Assembly (NCBI GenBank): GCA_029287235.1
Contig: JARFRM010000086.1
Span: 1-38,919 of the forward strand
Length of the DNA: 38,919 nt
Direction: 5' to 3'
From: Thermoanaerobaculales bacterium
GTDB taxonomy: Bacteria > Acidobacteriota > Thermoanaerobaculia > Thermoanaerobaculales > Sulfomarinibacteraceae
A model generated the notes under the pieces. It did not search any database, had not been told where the DNA came from, and worked only from the letters and a program-made list of their open reading frames with translations. Position numbers and translations under genes: made by a program. Shown in pieces: positions 1 to 6,992 of the stretch (position 1 is the stretch's first letter; each line of letters opens with the position of its first letter).

Positions 1-324
1 CGCTCTGCCGAGCGGCCCGAGGTGGATGTACTGGCGGATGTCGGAGACGTCGTGGTCGCCAAAGCGGCTGTCCTGAAGACGCTGCACTGTGTCGTAGACA
101 TACAGGCCGTCGGCCGCCTTGGAGGTGGACTTGACGTTCCAGGTCATCTGTTCGAGTCCGAGATCCTCGGCGACCGCCTGCGCGAGAAGGGTCTTTCCGG
201 TGCCCGGCTCACCCCGCACCAGCAGCGGCCGCTGGATGGTGACCGAGACGTTGACGGCATGCCGCAGCTCCGCCGATGTGATGTAGCTCTCGGTGCCCGA
301 GAAGCGACTGATGTCATGGGCCAT
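1..324 (-). CDS. MoxR-family AAA+ ATPase, 5' part only (runs off left edge)
   Basis: The first 108 residues of an AAA+ ATPase are visible and the rest lies outside the window. A Walker A motif, GEPGTGKT, sits at residues 38-45. It is preceded by the 'RPLLVRGEPG' strand typical of MoxR-type ATPases, and followed by 'STSKAADGLYVYDTVQRLQD', which resembles a CoxD-like MoxR subgroup. MoxR ATPases act as chaperones that help metal centres or protein complexes mature, often beside a VWA-domain partner; any partner here would be outside the window. The ATG at 324 is chosen because GGAG lies about 10 nt upstream and the AAA fold starts immediately after. The surface-protein gene upstream is on the same strand, about 97 bp away. 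Walker B and sensor motifs cannot be seen. Confidence 0.85.
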   Translation of the reverse strand, partial: MAHDISRFSGTESYITSAELRHAVNVSVTIQRPLLVRGEPGTGKTLLAQAVAEDLGLEQMTWNVKSTSKAADGLYVYDTVQRLQDSRFGDHDVSDIRQYIHLGPLGRA

Positions 325-420
325 GGCTCTTCACTCCAGGCTCGCGGGACGTAGTTCCGCTGGTACAGCGACTCGGGGCCATTCACCTCGGATGGGCGCC
401 ACCCTTGACGGGTGCCGCGA

Positions 421-3006
421 TCAGTACTCGTGAGTGTAGCGGGGACTCGAGGCGTCTGCGATGGTCCCCTCGATCTCCCTCACCACCGTCCCCCCCTCGA
501 TCACCTGCAGCGTGTACTCCGGCGTCGGGCTCGCGGCGCAGTCGGAGTACAGCACCACCCAGAACTCATAGCTCCCGTGAGGTGCATGCCCGAGCGGCCA
601 AAAGATGTTCTCGGTCGGGTGCAGCGCCTGACTCATACACGCGGCGTTACTGTCCAGATCGAGCACTCCGCCGGTCGCCGAAAACCGATCGGCAAACCAA
701 ATCTCCTCTCCACTCGGCTCTCGAACGTGAAGGTCGAGATCCTGGATGCCCGCCCAACGCAGACGGAACGCGAGATCGCCGGTTCCCGCCGGGCCTGTGT
801 AGGTGAAGGTCCCATCGCACTCGGGCCCGACGGTGATCGTGTGAATACCATCCTCGAGCTCGAAGGTGATGGTGCCGGCCATTGGATAGGTCAGGCAGGT
901 CGCGGTGTCGATCCCCAGGACACCGTTCAGAGTGTTGACGAACTCAGCCGTGCCGGAGCCACCGGTGCCGGTGATGCTGAAGGCGCCGGCCGCGTGACCT
1001 TCACCGTCGACCCTCACTTGGAAATAGCCGCCGGCGTCATCGATCGGCGGAACTCTGCCGTCGATCTCGAGCCCGGTCGTGTGGCCTGTGTAGTTGATGT
1101 TGAGCTCGTCGGAAGTTGAGTTCACAAACGGAAAATCGACCGAGATCCGACCCTTCAAGAGGGTGCCGTCCGCGAGCGCATACCCGTTGCCGTAGTTCAC
1201 CTCGAGGTGGTGGTGGGTCCAGGAGACGATGTTGGGGTTCTGACTCGCAATCGCCTGCAGAACGTCGTCGAGGCCGCTGGTTTGAACCCATGCCACCGCG
1301 CCCTCGATGTCGGGAACGACGCCGGCGCCGGGCACGGTTCCCAACCAGTCGAAGAGCCACTCGACGATCTCGAGGGGCTCGATGTCCGAGGTCGGACCCG
1401 GTGTCGGTGTCGGGGTCGGGGTGGGCTGCGGCGCCGCCCCGCCGACCGGGGTCGCGGGAATGCACACCGGATCGCCGGTGGAGTTGTCGACCACCGACGC
1501 GTACGCAACAAACCTCCCACCGGGATCGGACGTCGACACGACGATGTACCCGTCAGGAACCTCATCGGTCGTGACGGTTCCGAACACACGATCGATCTGT
1601 TTGTGCATGTATGGCTGCAACGTGACGCTCGTGGTTCCCAAGTAGGTGCCATCCGCTCTGTACATATCGGCTCGAATATCGACCGCTGAAGCCGCGCAGT
1701 TGACGTAGCCCATGTTGGTTCGGTATCCGGTATCGGTGGTGAGGTGGTGCGACAGCTCGATCAGCGCGCTCCGCTCCTGATACCCGACGGCCCTGGACTC
1801 ACCGACGCCGCCGATGAACTGTCCGAAGGTTCCGTCGTCCGTCAGGTTGTAGGTGCGGCTCGTCACCAGAACTTGGCCGTTGATCGGGGTGATTCGCAGC
1901 GCCGCACCGCCACTCGCGCCGAAGACCGTGAGCAAAACGTCCTCCAGGCGCAGGCAGTGACCGCCGCCGACCTGATAGGTCTCGGTATCCGGATTCGAGT
2001 TCGCCCGATCCCGCTCGAGAAGCGCGATTTCATACCTCGCGGTCGTTGCGCCGGGGTTGTGCAGCTCCAGGTCCGTCCGCCAGTTGGTTCCCGCGGCTCC
2101 GGCCACGTGCGCCGCCGCAGGAACATAGACGGCTTCGTTCGACACCGTCCCGTTGAGCGTGACCGCCGGGATGTAAACGGGATCGCCGGTTCGATTGTCC
2201 ACCACCGACGCGTAGGCGAAGAATCGGCCGCCCGGTGTCGCCGTCGTGACGACGACATAGCCGTCGGCGACGTCTTCGTCCGTGACCTGCTCGAAAATCC
2301 GGTCTTTCTGGCTGAACATCAGAGGCTCGAGGTCGTAGGATCTGGTTCCGAGACGATCTCCGTCCGACGTGTAGAGCTCGGCCCTCACGGCGATAGTCTC
2401 GGTGGTGCAGTTGAGGAAGCCGACGTTGGTCCGATAGCCGGTGTTGTTTGAGAGGTTGTGGGTGAGCTGGATGATCCGACCCTCCTGGCCGGCCTCGATC
2501 GCGTTGGCCTCGACGTCGGAACCGATGAATTGACCATAGGTTCCCACGCTTGTTTGGTTGTACGTTCGACTGACGGCGACGACCTCGCCGCTCGTGGCGG
2601 TGATTCTCAGACCCGCGGATCCGGTGAAGTCGAAGACCGAATTGAGGACATCGTCGTACCGAACAGCCATCCCGGAGACGAGCGAGAATCCGACCGTGGC
2701 CGGAGCCGGGTTCGATTGGTTCTTCTCGAGGAGTGAGATTTCAAAGCCCGCCTGTTGGCTGCCCGGGTTGTAGATCTCGAGATCGGTTCGCCAGTCTGTT
2801 TCGGCCGCCCCGGACACATGTGCCGCGGCCGGGATGTAGAGAGGACCACCCTCGGCCGTGGCGCTGGGAGACGGCGGCCGTGAACCGGCTCCCTCGCCCG
2901 ACGGTCCGGTGGTGGTGAGCATGAGGCCGCCTGCAACGGCGGCGACAATGGCCAGGACATAGCCCGGCCCCATCGACTCTGATGCACGCCGAAAGATTGG
3001 AGACAT
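421..3006 (-). CDS. Large membrane-anchored or secreted protein: two ~235-aa repeats plus YfaP-like C-terminal domain
   Basis: An 861-aa protein with an N-terminal hydrophobic segment (about residues 15-32) that is either a signal peptide or an anchor. Two homologous modules follow, at about 56-290 and 293-530. Each opens with '(L/V)Y(I/V)PAAAHV(S/A)GAA' and contains 'WRTDLE(I/L)(Y/H)NPG', 'SRTYN.T..GT(Y/F)GQFIG' and 'GYRTN(V/M)G(F/Y)(L/V)NC'. A Pro-Thr linker (about 531-546) leads to a middle domain of unknown type. The final ~160 residues ('DLDLHVREPSGEEIWF', 'YEFWVVLYSDC') resemble the YfaP/DUF2135 family. These modules suggest an extracellular structural or adhesive protein; no enzyme motif is visible. 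The ATG at 3006 has only a weak GGGGAA upstream. It is followed on the same strand by the MoxR gene. Confidence 0.85.
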   Translation of the reverse strand: MSPIFRRASESMGPGYVLAIVAAVAGGLMLTTTGPSGEGAGSRPPSPSATAEGGPLYIPAAAHVSGAAETDWRTDLEIYNPGSQQAGFEISLLEKNQSNPAPATVGFSLVSGMAVRYDDVLNSVFDFTGSAGLRITATSGEVVAVSRTYNQTSVGTYGQFIGSDVEANAIEAGQEGRIIQLTHNLSNNTGYRTNVGFLNCTTETIAVRAELYTSDGDRLGTRSYDLEPLMFSQKDRIFEQVTDEDVADGYVVVTTATPGGRFFAYASVVDNRTGDPVYIPAVTLNGTVSNEAVYVPAAAHVAGAAGTNWRTDLELHNPGATTARYEIALLERDRANSNPDTETYQVGGGHCLRLEDVLLTVFGASGGAALRITPINGQVLVTSRTYNLTDDGTFGQFIGGVGESRAVGYQERSALIELSHHLTTDTGYRTNMGYVNCAASAVDIRADMYRADGTYLGTTSVTLQPYMHKQIDRVFGTVTTDEVPDGYIVVSTSDPGGRFVAYASVVDNSTGDPVCIPATPVGGAAPQPTPTPTPTPGPTSDIEPLEIVEWLFDWLGTVPGAGVVPDIEGAVAWVQTSGLDDVLQAIASQNPNIVSWTHHHLEVNYGNGYALADGTLLKGRISVDFPFVNSTSDELNINYTGHTTGLEIDGRVPPIDDAGGYFQVRVDGEGHAAGAFSITGTGGSGTAEFVNTLNGVLGIDTATCLTYPMAGTITFELEDGIHTITVGPECDGTFTYTGPAGTGDLAFRLRWAGIQDLDLHVREPSGEEIWFADRFSATGGVLDLDSNAACMSQALHPTENIFWPLGHAPHGSYEFWVVLYSDCAASPTPEYTLQVIEGGTVVREIEGTIADASSPRYTHEY

Positions 3007-3218
3007 GGCGTTCCCCGTTTTCTATTTGGTGTTCCTGATGGAGAACGTAATGACCGGAGCCGCCGCTGTCAATGCACGGTCGCCGGGCGTCACGTTGCGC
3101 CGGCCGTTGCAGACGGCTACTGAGATCCGATTGAATCCACAAAATGCGGCGTGTGGTAGGCTCGTCGAAAGTCTCGATTCGACAAGAGATTGTGGTCCGA
3201 ACGCAACGGATTGGGATC

Positions 3219-3932
3219 GTGGAGGAAGAGAGACGCCTGAGCAGCTCTTCGGAGGCGGCAGAGAGGCCTTTGGGCATCGTTGCCCGTGGGCTGACCAAGA
3301 GCTTCGACGGTGGCTTGGTTCACGCCCTCCGGGGGACCGACCTCGAGATCCAACCGGGTGAGCGCATCGCCATCACCGGCCCGACCGGTTGTGGCAAGTC
3401 GACCCTCCTGTCGATCCTGGCCCTGCTCGAGCGCCAGGACGGCGGCGAGCTCATCGTCGGGGGCAGGCCGGCAGAGGGGATCCGATCACCGGAGCGATGG
3501 CGAGGCCGACACCTGGGCATCGTGTTTCAGTTCCACCACCTGTTGCCCCATCTCACCGTCGAGGAAAACGTCATGCTCCCGCTGGTCGGCGTCGGCGCTC
3601 GATCAACCGATGCCCGGCGCCGGGCGAGATCGATCCTTCGCGACATCGGTCTCGCTCATCGTGCTCGATTCGTCGCCGAGAAACTCTCCGGGGGGGAGAG
3701 GCAGATGACGGCCGTCGCCCGAGCCCTGGCCGGATCCCCCGGCTTGATTCTGGCGGACGAGCCCACCGGCAACGTGGACTCGAAGGCCGGCGATCGGGTT
3801 CTCGAGCTTCTATTCGGCCGCCGGGGAAATCGACCCGCGACAGTCGTCGTGGTCACGCACAACGACCGAGTCGCCGGCGATGCCGACCGGATTCTGCGGA
3901 TGCGGGACGGGAGGATCGATGGTCGGGGTTGA
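3219..3932 (+). CDS. ABC transporter ATP-binding protein, LolD/MacB type
   Basis: An ATPase of the LolD/MacB/FtsE group. With the GTG start at 3219 it has 237 residues, normal for LolD-type subunits. Walker A GPTGCGKST is at residues 54-62. 'FQFHHLLPHLTVEENVMLP' is the Q-loop region, LSGGE is the signature (Glu for the usual Gln), 'LILADEPTGNVDS' is Walker B plus D-loop, and the switch His is in 'VVTHND'. The frame is open back to an ATG at 3144. A possible -10 box (TAGGCT, 3157-3162) lies inside that extension, and the conserved fold starts only about 19 residues after the GTG, so the later start is preferred. It heads a three-gene unit, overlapping the DUF2238 gene by 14 bp, with the permease two genes downstream. 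The likely role is powering lipoprotein release or substrate efflux. Confidence 0.9.
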   Translation: MEEERRLSSSSEAAERPLGIVARGLTKSFDGGLVHALRGTDLEIQPGERIAITGPTGCGKSTLLSILALLERQDGGELIVGGRPAEGIRSPERWRGRHLGIVFQFHHLLPHLTVEENVMLPLVGVGARSTDARRRARSILRDIGLAHRARFVAEKLSGGERQMTAVARALAGSPGLILADEPTGNVDSKAGDRVLELLFGRRGNRPATVVVVTHNDRVAGDADRILRMRDGRIDGRG

Positions 3933-4590
3933 GACCGGCAGCCCTCGGAACGAAGGAGGCCGAGAGTCGGGCGGTCACCGATCTGCCGCCAACGTGTTCG
4001 ACTGGTTTGTGATCGTCAATCTGTCGCTCTTCCTCGCGGCGACCGGCTCGGTATTCCTGAGCCGGTTCGTTCATTTTCGCGGCGATGGGCACCTCGGTGA
4101 GTTCGGTATCTACGCGGTGATATGCATCGTGGTCGTGCTCGCGGTGTGGAGGACGCTGCGCCGGTTCGACTGGCCCCTGTGGTTGCTGGCGGCCGCGGAG
4201 ATCGCGATCCTGATTCACTTTGCCGGCGGCCTGATCCCATACCAGGATGGCCGGTTGTACGACATCGTGCTGTGCGGGATTCGGTTCGACAAATACGTCC
4301 ACTGGGCGAACTCGTTCATCGCTGCCCTGGTTGTCAGCCATCTGACACGGAGGGGCGGTCTGGCGGTGGTTCTGATGGTCCTCGGACTCGGGGCGCTCTG
4401 GGAAATCGTCGAGTACGCGGTCGTCTCCCGGATCCCCGATGCGGGGGTCGGGTTGTACGACAACAATCTTCGGGATCTGGTGGCGAATTTCGCGGGCGGG
4501 TTGACGTGGTGGCTCACGTCCGCGGTCGTGGACGCGTTGCGCAGATCGGTTCCCGGTCGCACCGAAGGCGGGAGGGGAGGCGAGGTCTGA
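3919..4590 (+). CDS. DUF2238/YjdF-like integral membrane protein
   Basis: A hydrophobic protein of 223 residues with about six predicted membrane segments and a hydrophilic N-terminus. It carries signatures of the DUF2238 (YjdF-like) family: 'RFDKYVHWANSFIAAL', 'LGALWEIVEYAV' and 'YDNNLRDLVANFAGG', giving conserved His, Glu and Asp residues in or near membrane helices. The family's function is not established. The ATG at 3919 is chosen because GGGAGG lies 4 nt upstream; an in-frame ATG at 3880 would lengthen the overlap with the ABC ATPase gene. Its stop at 4588-4590 is directly followed by the GTG start of the ABC permease, so ATPase, DUF2238 and permease are probably co-transcribed and translationally coupled. 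An auxiliary role in the transporter is an inference from this position. Confidence 0.85.
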   Translation: MVGVETGSPRNEGGRESGGHRSAANVFDWFVIVNLSLFLAATGSVFLSRFVHFRGDGHLGEFGIYAVICIVVVLAVWRTLRRFDWPLWLLAAAEIAILIHFAGGLIPYQDGRLYDIVLCGIRFDKYVHWANSFIAALVVSHLTRRGGLAVVLMVLGLGALWEIVEYAVVSRIPDAGVGLYDNNLRDLVANFAGGLTWWLTSAVVDALRRSVPGRTEGGRGGEV

Positions 4591-4591
4591 G

Positions 4592-5710
4592 GTGGAGCTT
4601 CGAATGATCCTCCGCGGCACACGACGCCGACGGCGCCGGACGCTGCTGACCATCTCCGGGGTGTCCCTCGCAGCGGCTCTATACATGATCCTGGTGGCGT
4701 CTGCCGCTGGATTCCTCGCACAGTTCAGGGGGCTGGTGGGGGTCTTCGCTTCCCAGATCGTGGTCCAGCAGGAATCGGCCACCTCACCCTGGAGCTCGCT
4801 GCTGAGCTCGGAGCAGGTCGCGGCCGTGAGCCGGGTCAAGGGGGTCGGCGCGATATCAAGGGTTGCCCTGGGCAAAACTCGCCTTCCGGAGAGCTCCTAC
4901 TTTCTCGTCTTCGGTCTCGACCCTGGGGAGACCATCATGAGCCGCCTGCCTCCAATAGACGGGAGGAGTGTCGGGGGAGGTCCGGACGAGATCATGCTCG
5001 GCGAACGAGCTGCGGCGCGCCTCGGGGTGGAGGTTGGACAACGGATCGACGTGAGGCGCAGGGCATTGAGCATCGTGGGAGTGTACCGGTCGGGGAATGC
5101 CATCCTCGACAGCGGCGCCGTCATCGAGCTCCGGACCGTCCAGGATCTCTTCAACCTTCGGGACATGGTGCATCTGCTGTTTCTCCTGGTGGAGGATCAA
5201 CACGACAGAGAGAGGATTCTCGCGAGCGCGGCTCAGGATCTTCCCGGAATGGAAGCCGCCACCGCCGAATCGTGGGTGGACATCTACGGACAGATGAGTG
5301 TCGTGGAGCACTTCGCTCGTTTTCTCGCGCTGGTCGCGCTACTGGTCGCCGCCATGGGGGTCGCCAACTCGATGCACGTCAACGTCAGCGAACAGTACCG
5401 CGAGCTCGCCATCTTGAGGGCGCTTGGATGGAGCCGGTGGCGGGTCGCCCGCCTGGTTCTGATCGAGGGGCTGCTCCTCGCCGGCGTGGGTGGGCTGGCG
5501 GCCATGCCGATCGCGGCGGGCATTCTGCACGTCATCACCGACGTCCGCTTCGAGCCCTTCAACAGCTCCGGTTTGGTGCCCTTCACTCTCGGGTTGGCTC
5601 CCGCCCTCGAAGGATGGGTTGTTGCCGTTGTCGCCGGGATGGCCGGCACCATCACCCCCCTGATCAGGGTTCTCACGATCGAGACCGGACCGGTGCTTCG
5701 AGAGTACTGA
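4592..5710 (+). CDS. ABC transporter permease, FtsX/MacB-like
   Basis: A 372-aa permease starting at GTG 4592, one base after the DUF2238 stop; GGAGGGGAGG lies a short distance upstream. An N-terminal membrane helix after a basic 'RRRRRR' stretch is followed by a periplasmic MacB-PCD-like domain (about 50-230, with 'GLDPGETIMSRLPPIDGRSV' and 'IMLGERAAARLGVEVGQ'). Three C-terminal FtsX-type helices follow, with the family motif 'YRELAILRALGWSRWRV'. This is the four-helix topology of MacB/LolC/E permeases. It probably works with the ATPase at 3219-3932 as a homodimer in lipoprotein trafficking or efflux of a peptide or lipid-like substrate; the substrate cannot be read from sequence. The unit ends here. 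Confidence 0.92.
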   Translation: MELRMILRGTRRRRRRTLLTISGVSLAAALYMILVASAAGFLAQFRGLVGVFASQIVVQQESATSPWSSLLSSEQVAAVSRVKGVGAISRVALGKTRLPESSYFLVFGLDPGETIMSRLPPIDGRSVGGGPDEIMLGERAAARLGVEVGQRIDVRRRALSIVGVYRSGNAILDSGAVIELRTVQDLFNLRDMVHLLFLLVEDQHDRERILASAAQDLPGMEAATAESWVDIYGQMSVVEHFARFLALVALLVAAMGVANSMHVNVSEQYRELAILRALGWSRWRVARLVLIEGLLLAGVGGLAAMPIAAGILHVITDVRFEPFNSSGLVPFTLGLAPALEGWVVAVVAGMAGTITPLIRVLTIETGPVLREY

Positions 5711-5796
5711 ATCAGGGCCCGGCGATCGTCGTTTCACCGCAGACTCGCCCGGCACCGGGACCCTCACCGTCTTCGACGCCAGGAGGAGACACTTCG

Positions 5797-6012
5797 CTAT
5801 TCGGATAGTCCGGGGAGTCTCGCACGCCACAACTCGGCGCGGTCGGGCTTGTCCCACGCCTCGTAGAGGTCGACGAGGCGCCGGGTAATGGCGGCGGTGC
5901 GCGGATGCTCCTCGCCGAACTCCCTGCCCAAGATCGCGTGACCCGGCAGCAGCAGGTCTTCAGCCGGTGAGTACAAACCCGCCATCGTGCGGCACTCGCC
6001 GAGCTGCGTGGC
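5797..6012 (-). pseudogene. C-terminal remnant of a TPR-type protein (probably Ser/Thr kinase-TPR)
   Basis: On the minus strand a frame ending at 5797 encodes 'AEDLLLPGHAILGREFGEEH' followed by 'RLVDLYEAWDKPDRAELWRA'. These are typical of the last TPRs of the kinase-TPR proteins common in Acidobacteria-like genomes. Only the tail of about 70 residues exists. Upstream in the same frame the sequence changes to a transposase remnant, so no start or N-terminal part is present. Presumed non-functional. Confidence 0.6.
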
Positions 6013-6020
6013 ACCTTTTA

Positions 6021-6126
6021 TCCGTACCGGCGCTCGAAACGCTCCTCCCAATCCCCTCTCGTCGTCGAAGTGTGTCTCGAAGAGGCGGTACAGGGGCGTG
6101 CCGCGCGGAGAGCGCACACGATATCT
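6021..6126 (-). pseudogene. Frameshifted N-terminal remnant of an IS91-type transposase
   Basis: Minus-strand translation gives 'TPLYRLFETHFDDERG' (about 6099-6052). A one-base shift then gives 'WEERFERRYG' and a TAA at 6018-6020. Together these match the start of IS91-type transposases, which typically read TPLY.L.E.H...+..WEERFE..YG. The frameshift, early stop and lack of any downstream transposase domain make it a dead fragment. It lies directly upstream of the TPR remnant on the same strand, which suggests the insertion helped destroy that gene. Confidence 0.55.
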
Positions 6127-6456
6127 GGCCGAACAACCGGTAGCCACTCCAACGCTCGATGTCTACTGCAGCGTGGACGGGTCTTCTCAGCGTGGCCGGT
6201 TGCGGCGCGTCAGTCAAGGGCCTTGCGGCCCGCAGCAGGAAACCCGTCCATTCGCGGGAAGACCAACCCATGCGCTCATTCACCAACCTGTGCGCGTGGT
6301 GACCAAGTCACGGTAATGCGACTCGTCGAATCATCCTTGGTGGGAATGGTGCGAGAAGCCATGATGAGAGCCGGCTTTGTTAACTTTGTTTCTCCTGGCG
6401 ACTATTGCTGGATCGAGAGCGACGCCATTCTCTCCAGGGTGTCAGGATGGGAACAG
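6127..6456. other. Non-coding stretch between transposase remnant and palindrome
   Basis: Several short overlapping frames exist on both strands but none has a recognisable domain, good start signal or consistent coding character. A frame from ATG 6316 ('MRLVESSLVGMVREAMMRAG') runs into the palindromic element and has no Shine-Dalgarno sequence. I see no gene here. Confidence 0.5.
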
Positions 6457-6640
6457 CTAGCCCGACCTTCTCACCAATTTTCGTCACGAGGGCGTCGAGG
6501 CGCTGTGCACAGCTGGGATTTCTCATCTTCGGGCGCGGAGGCGTACTCTGCAGTACGTTGAGCACCCGGAGATGAGAAATCACAGCTGGGTGCGGCGCAT
6601 CGTCCGCCGCAGTAGGAAATTGGTGAGAAGGTCGGGCTAG
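6457..6640. repeat. 184-bp palindromic (MITE-like) element with 24-bp perfect terminal inverted repeats
   Basis: Bases 6457-6480 are the exact reverse complement of 6617-6640. Inside, 6510-6527 matches the complement of 6571-6588 at 17 of 18 positions, and CGTACT-CTGC-AGTACG (6542-6557) forms the central hairpin. All three pairings share one dyad centre near 6549, so the whole element can fold into one long imperfect hairpin. No transposase is encoded in it. It resembles a REP- or MITE-type element or the relic of one. No clear target-site duplication is seen. Its right arm ends 28 bp before tRNA-Arg. Confidence 0.8.
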
Positions 6641-6653
6641 GCGCAGTTCGCGC

Positions 6654-6659
6654 TATGCT
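6654..6659 (+). promoter_or_regulatory. Probable -10 box of the tRNA-Arg promoter
   Basis: TATGCT lies 9 bp before the mature 5' end of tRNA-Arg, a suitable position for a -10 element. No convincing -35 hexamer is seen; that region falls within the right arm of the 184-bp palindrome. Confidence 0.45.
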
Positions 6660-6668
6660 TGGTGCGAC

Positions 6669-6744
6669 GCGCCGGTGGCTCAGTGGATAGAGCATCGGAC
6701 TTCGGATCCGACGGTCGGGGGTTCGAATCCCTCCCGGCGCGCCA
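6669..6744 (+). tRNA. tRNA-Arg (anticodon TCG)
   Basis: A complete cloverleaf can be drawn. The acceptor stem GCGCCGG pairs with CCGGCGC, followed by discriminator G and an encoded CCA. The D stem is GCTC/GAGC with loop AGTGGATA. The anticodon stem is TCGGA/TCCGA with loop CTTCGGA, giving anticodon TCG. The T stem is GGGGG/CCCTC (one G-T pair) with loop TTCGAAT. It reads CGA and probably other CGN arginine codons. It sits in a patch of decayed mobile and kinase sequence, consistent with tRNA loci being insertion hotspots. Confidence 0.95.
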
Positions 6745-6789
6745 GTTGCTGCCCACCGTAGCGAGCTTTGGATTCCCGCAACCAGTGGT

Positions 6790-6992
6790 GCCGCTCGAGA
6801 CCGCTGAAACGCTCAACCTCGAATCGCCCTGTCCGATGCCCTGAGCGCTGAGCACCGCACCAACATCCTTCACCGGGACATCAAACCGAGCAACATCGGC
6901 TTGACATTCGACCGGGTTCCCAAGCTCCTCGATTTCGGCCTCGCCCGGGTCCACTTCATTCCTCAGACCGGCGCCGCGGGGATTGACCACAA
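6790..6992 (+). pseudogene. Remnant of a Ser/Thr protein kinase catalytic core, frameshifted
   Basis: The plus strand encodes 'IALSDALSAEHRTNILHRD' then 'IKPSNIGLTF' and 'KLLDFGLARVH', i.e. the kinase catalytic loop (HRD..K..N) and DFG motif. The preceding piece, 'VPLETAETLNLE', is in another frame, so a frameshift lies near 6822. There is no N-lobe before it and no APE or C-lobe after it. The remnant meets the tail of the intact 1195-aa kinase gene, which is on the opposite strand. It is oriented away from the TPR remnant at 5797-6012, so the two are not simply two ends of one gene unless an inversion occurred. Confidence 0.7.

Noticed and set aside
3144..3218. N-terminal extension of the ABC ATPase
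   Set aside because: No Shine-Dalgarno sequence at ATG 3144, a likely -10 box inside it, and the family does not need these residues; kept only as an alternative start.
6316..6561. Small gene from ATG 6316
   Set aside because: No ribosome-binding site or family, and the frame enters the palindromic repeat.
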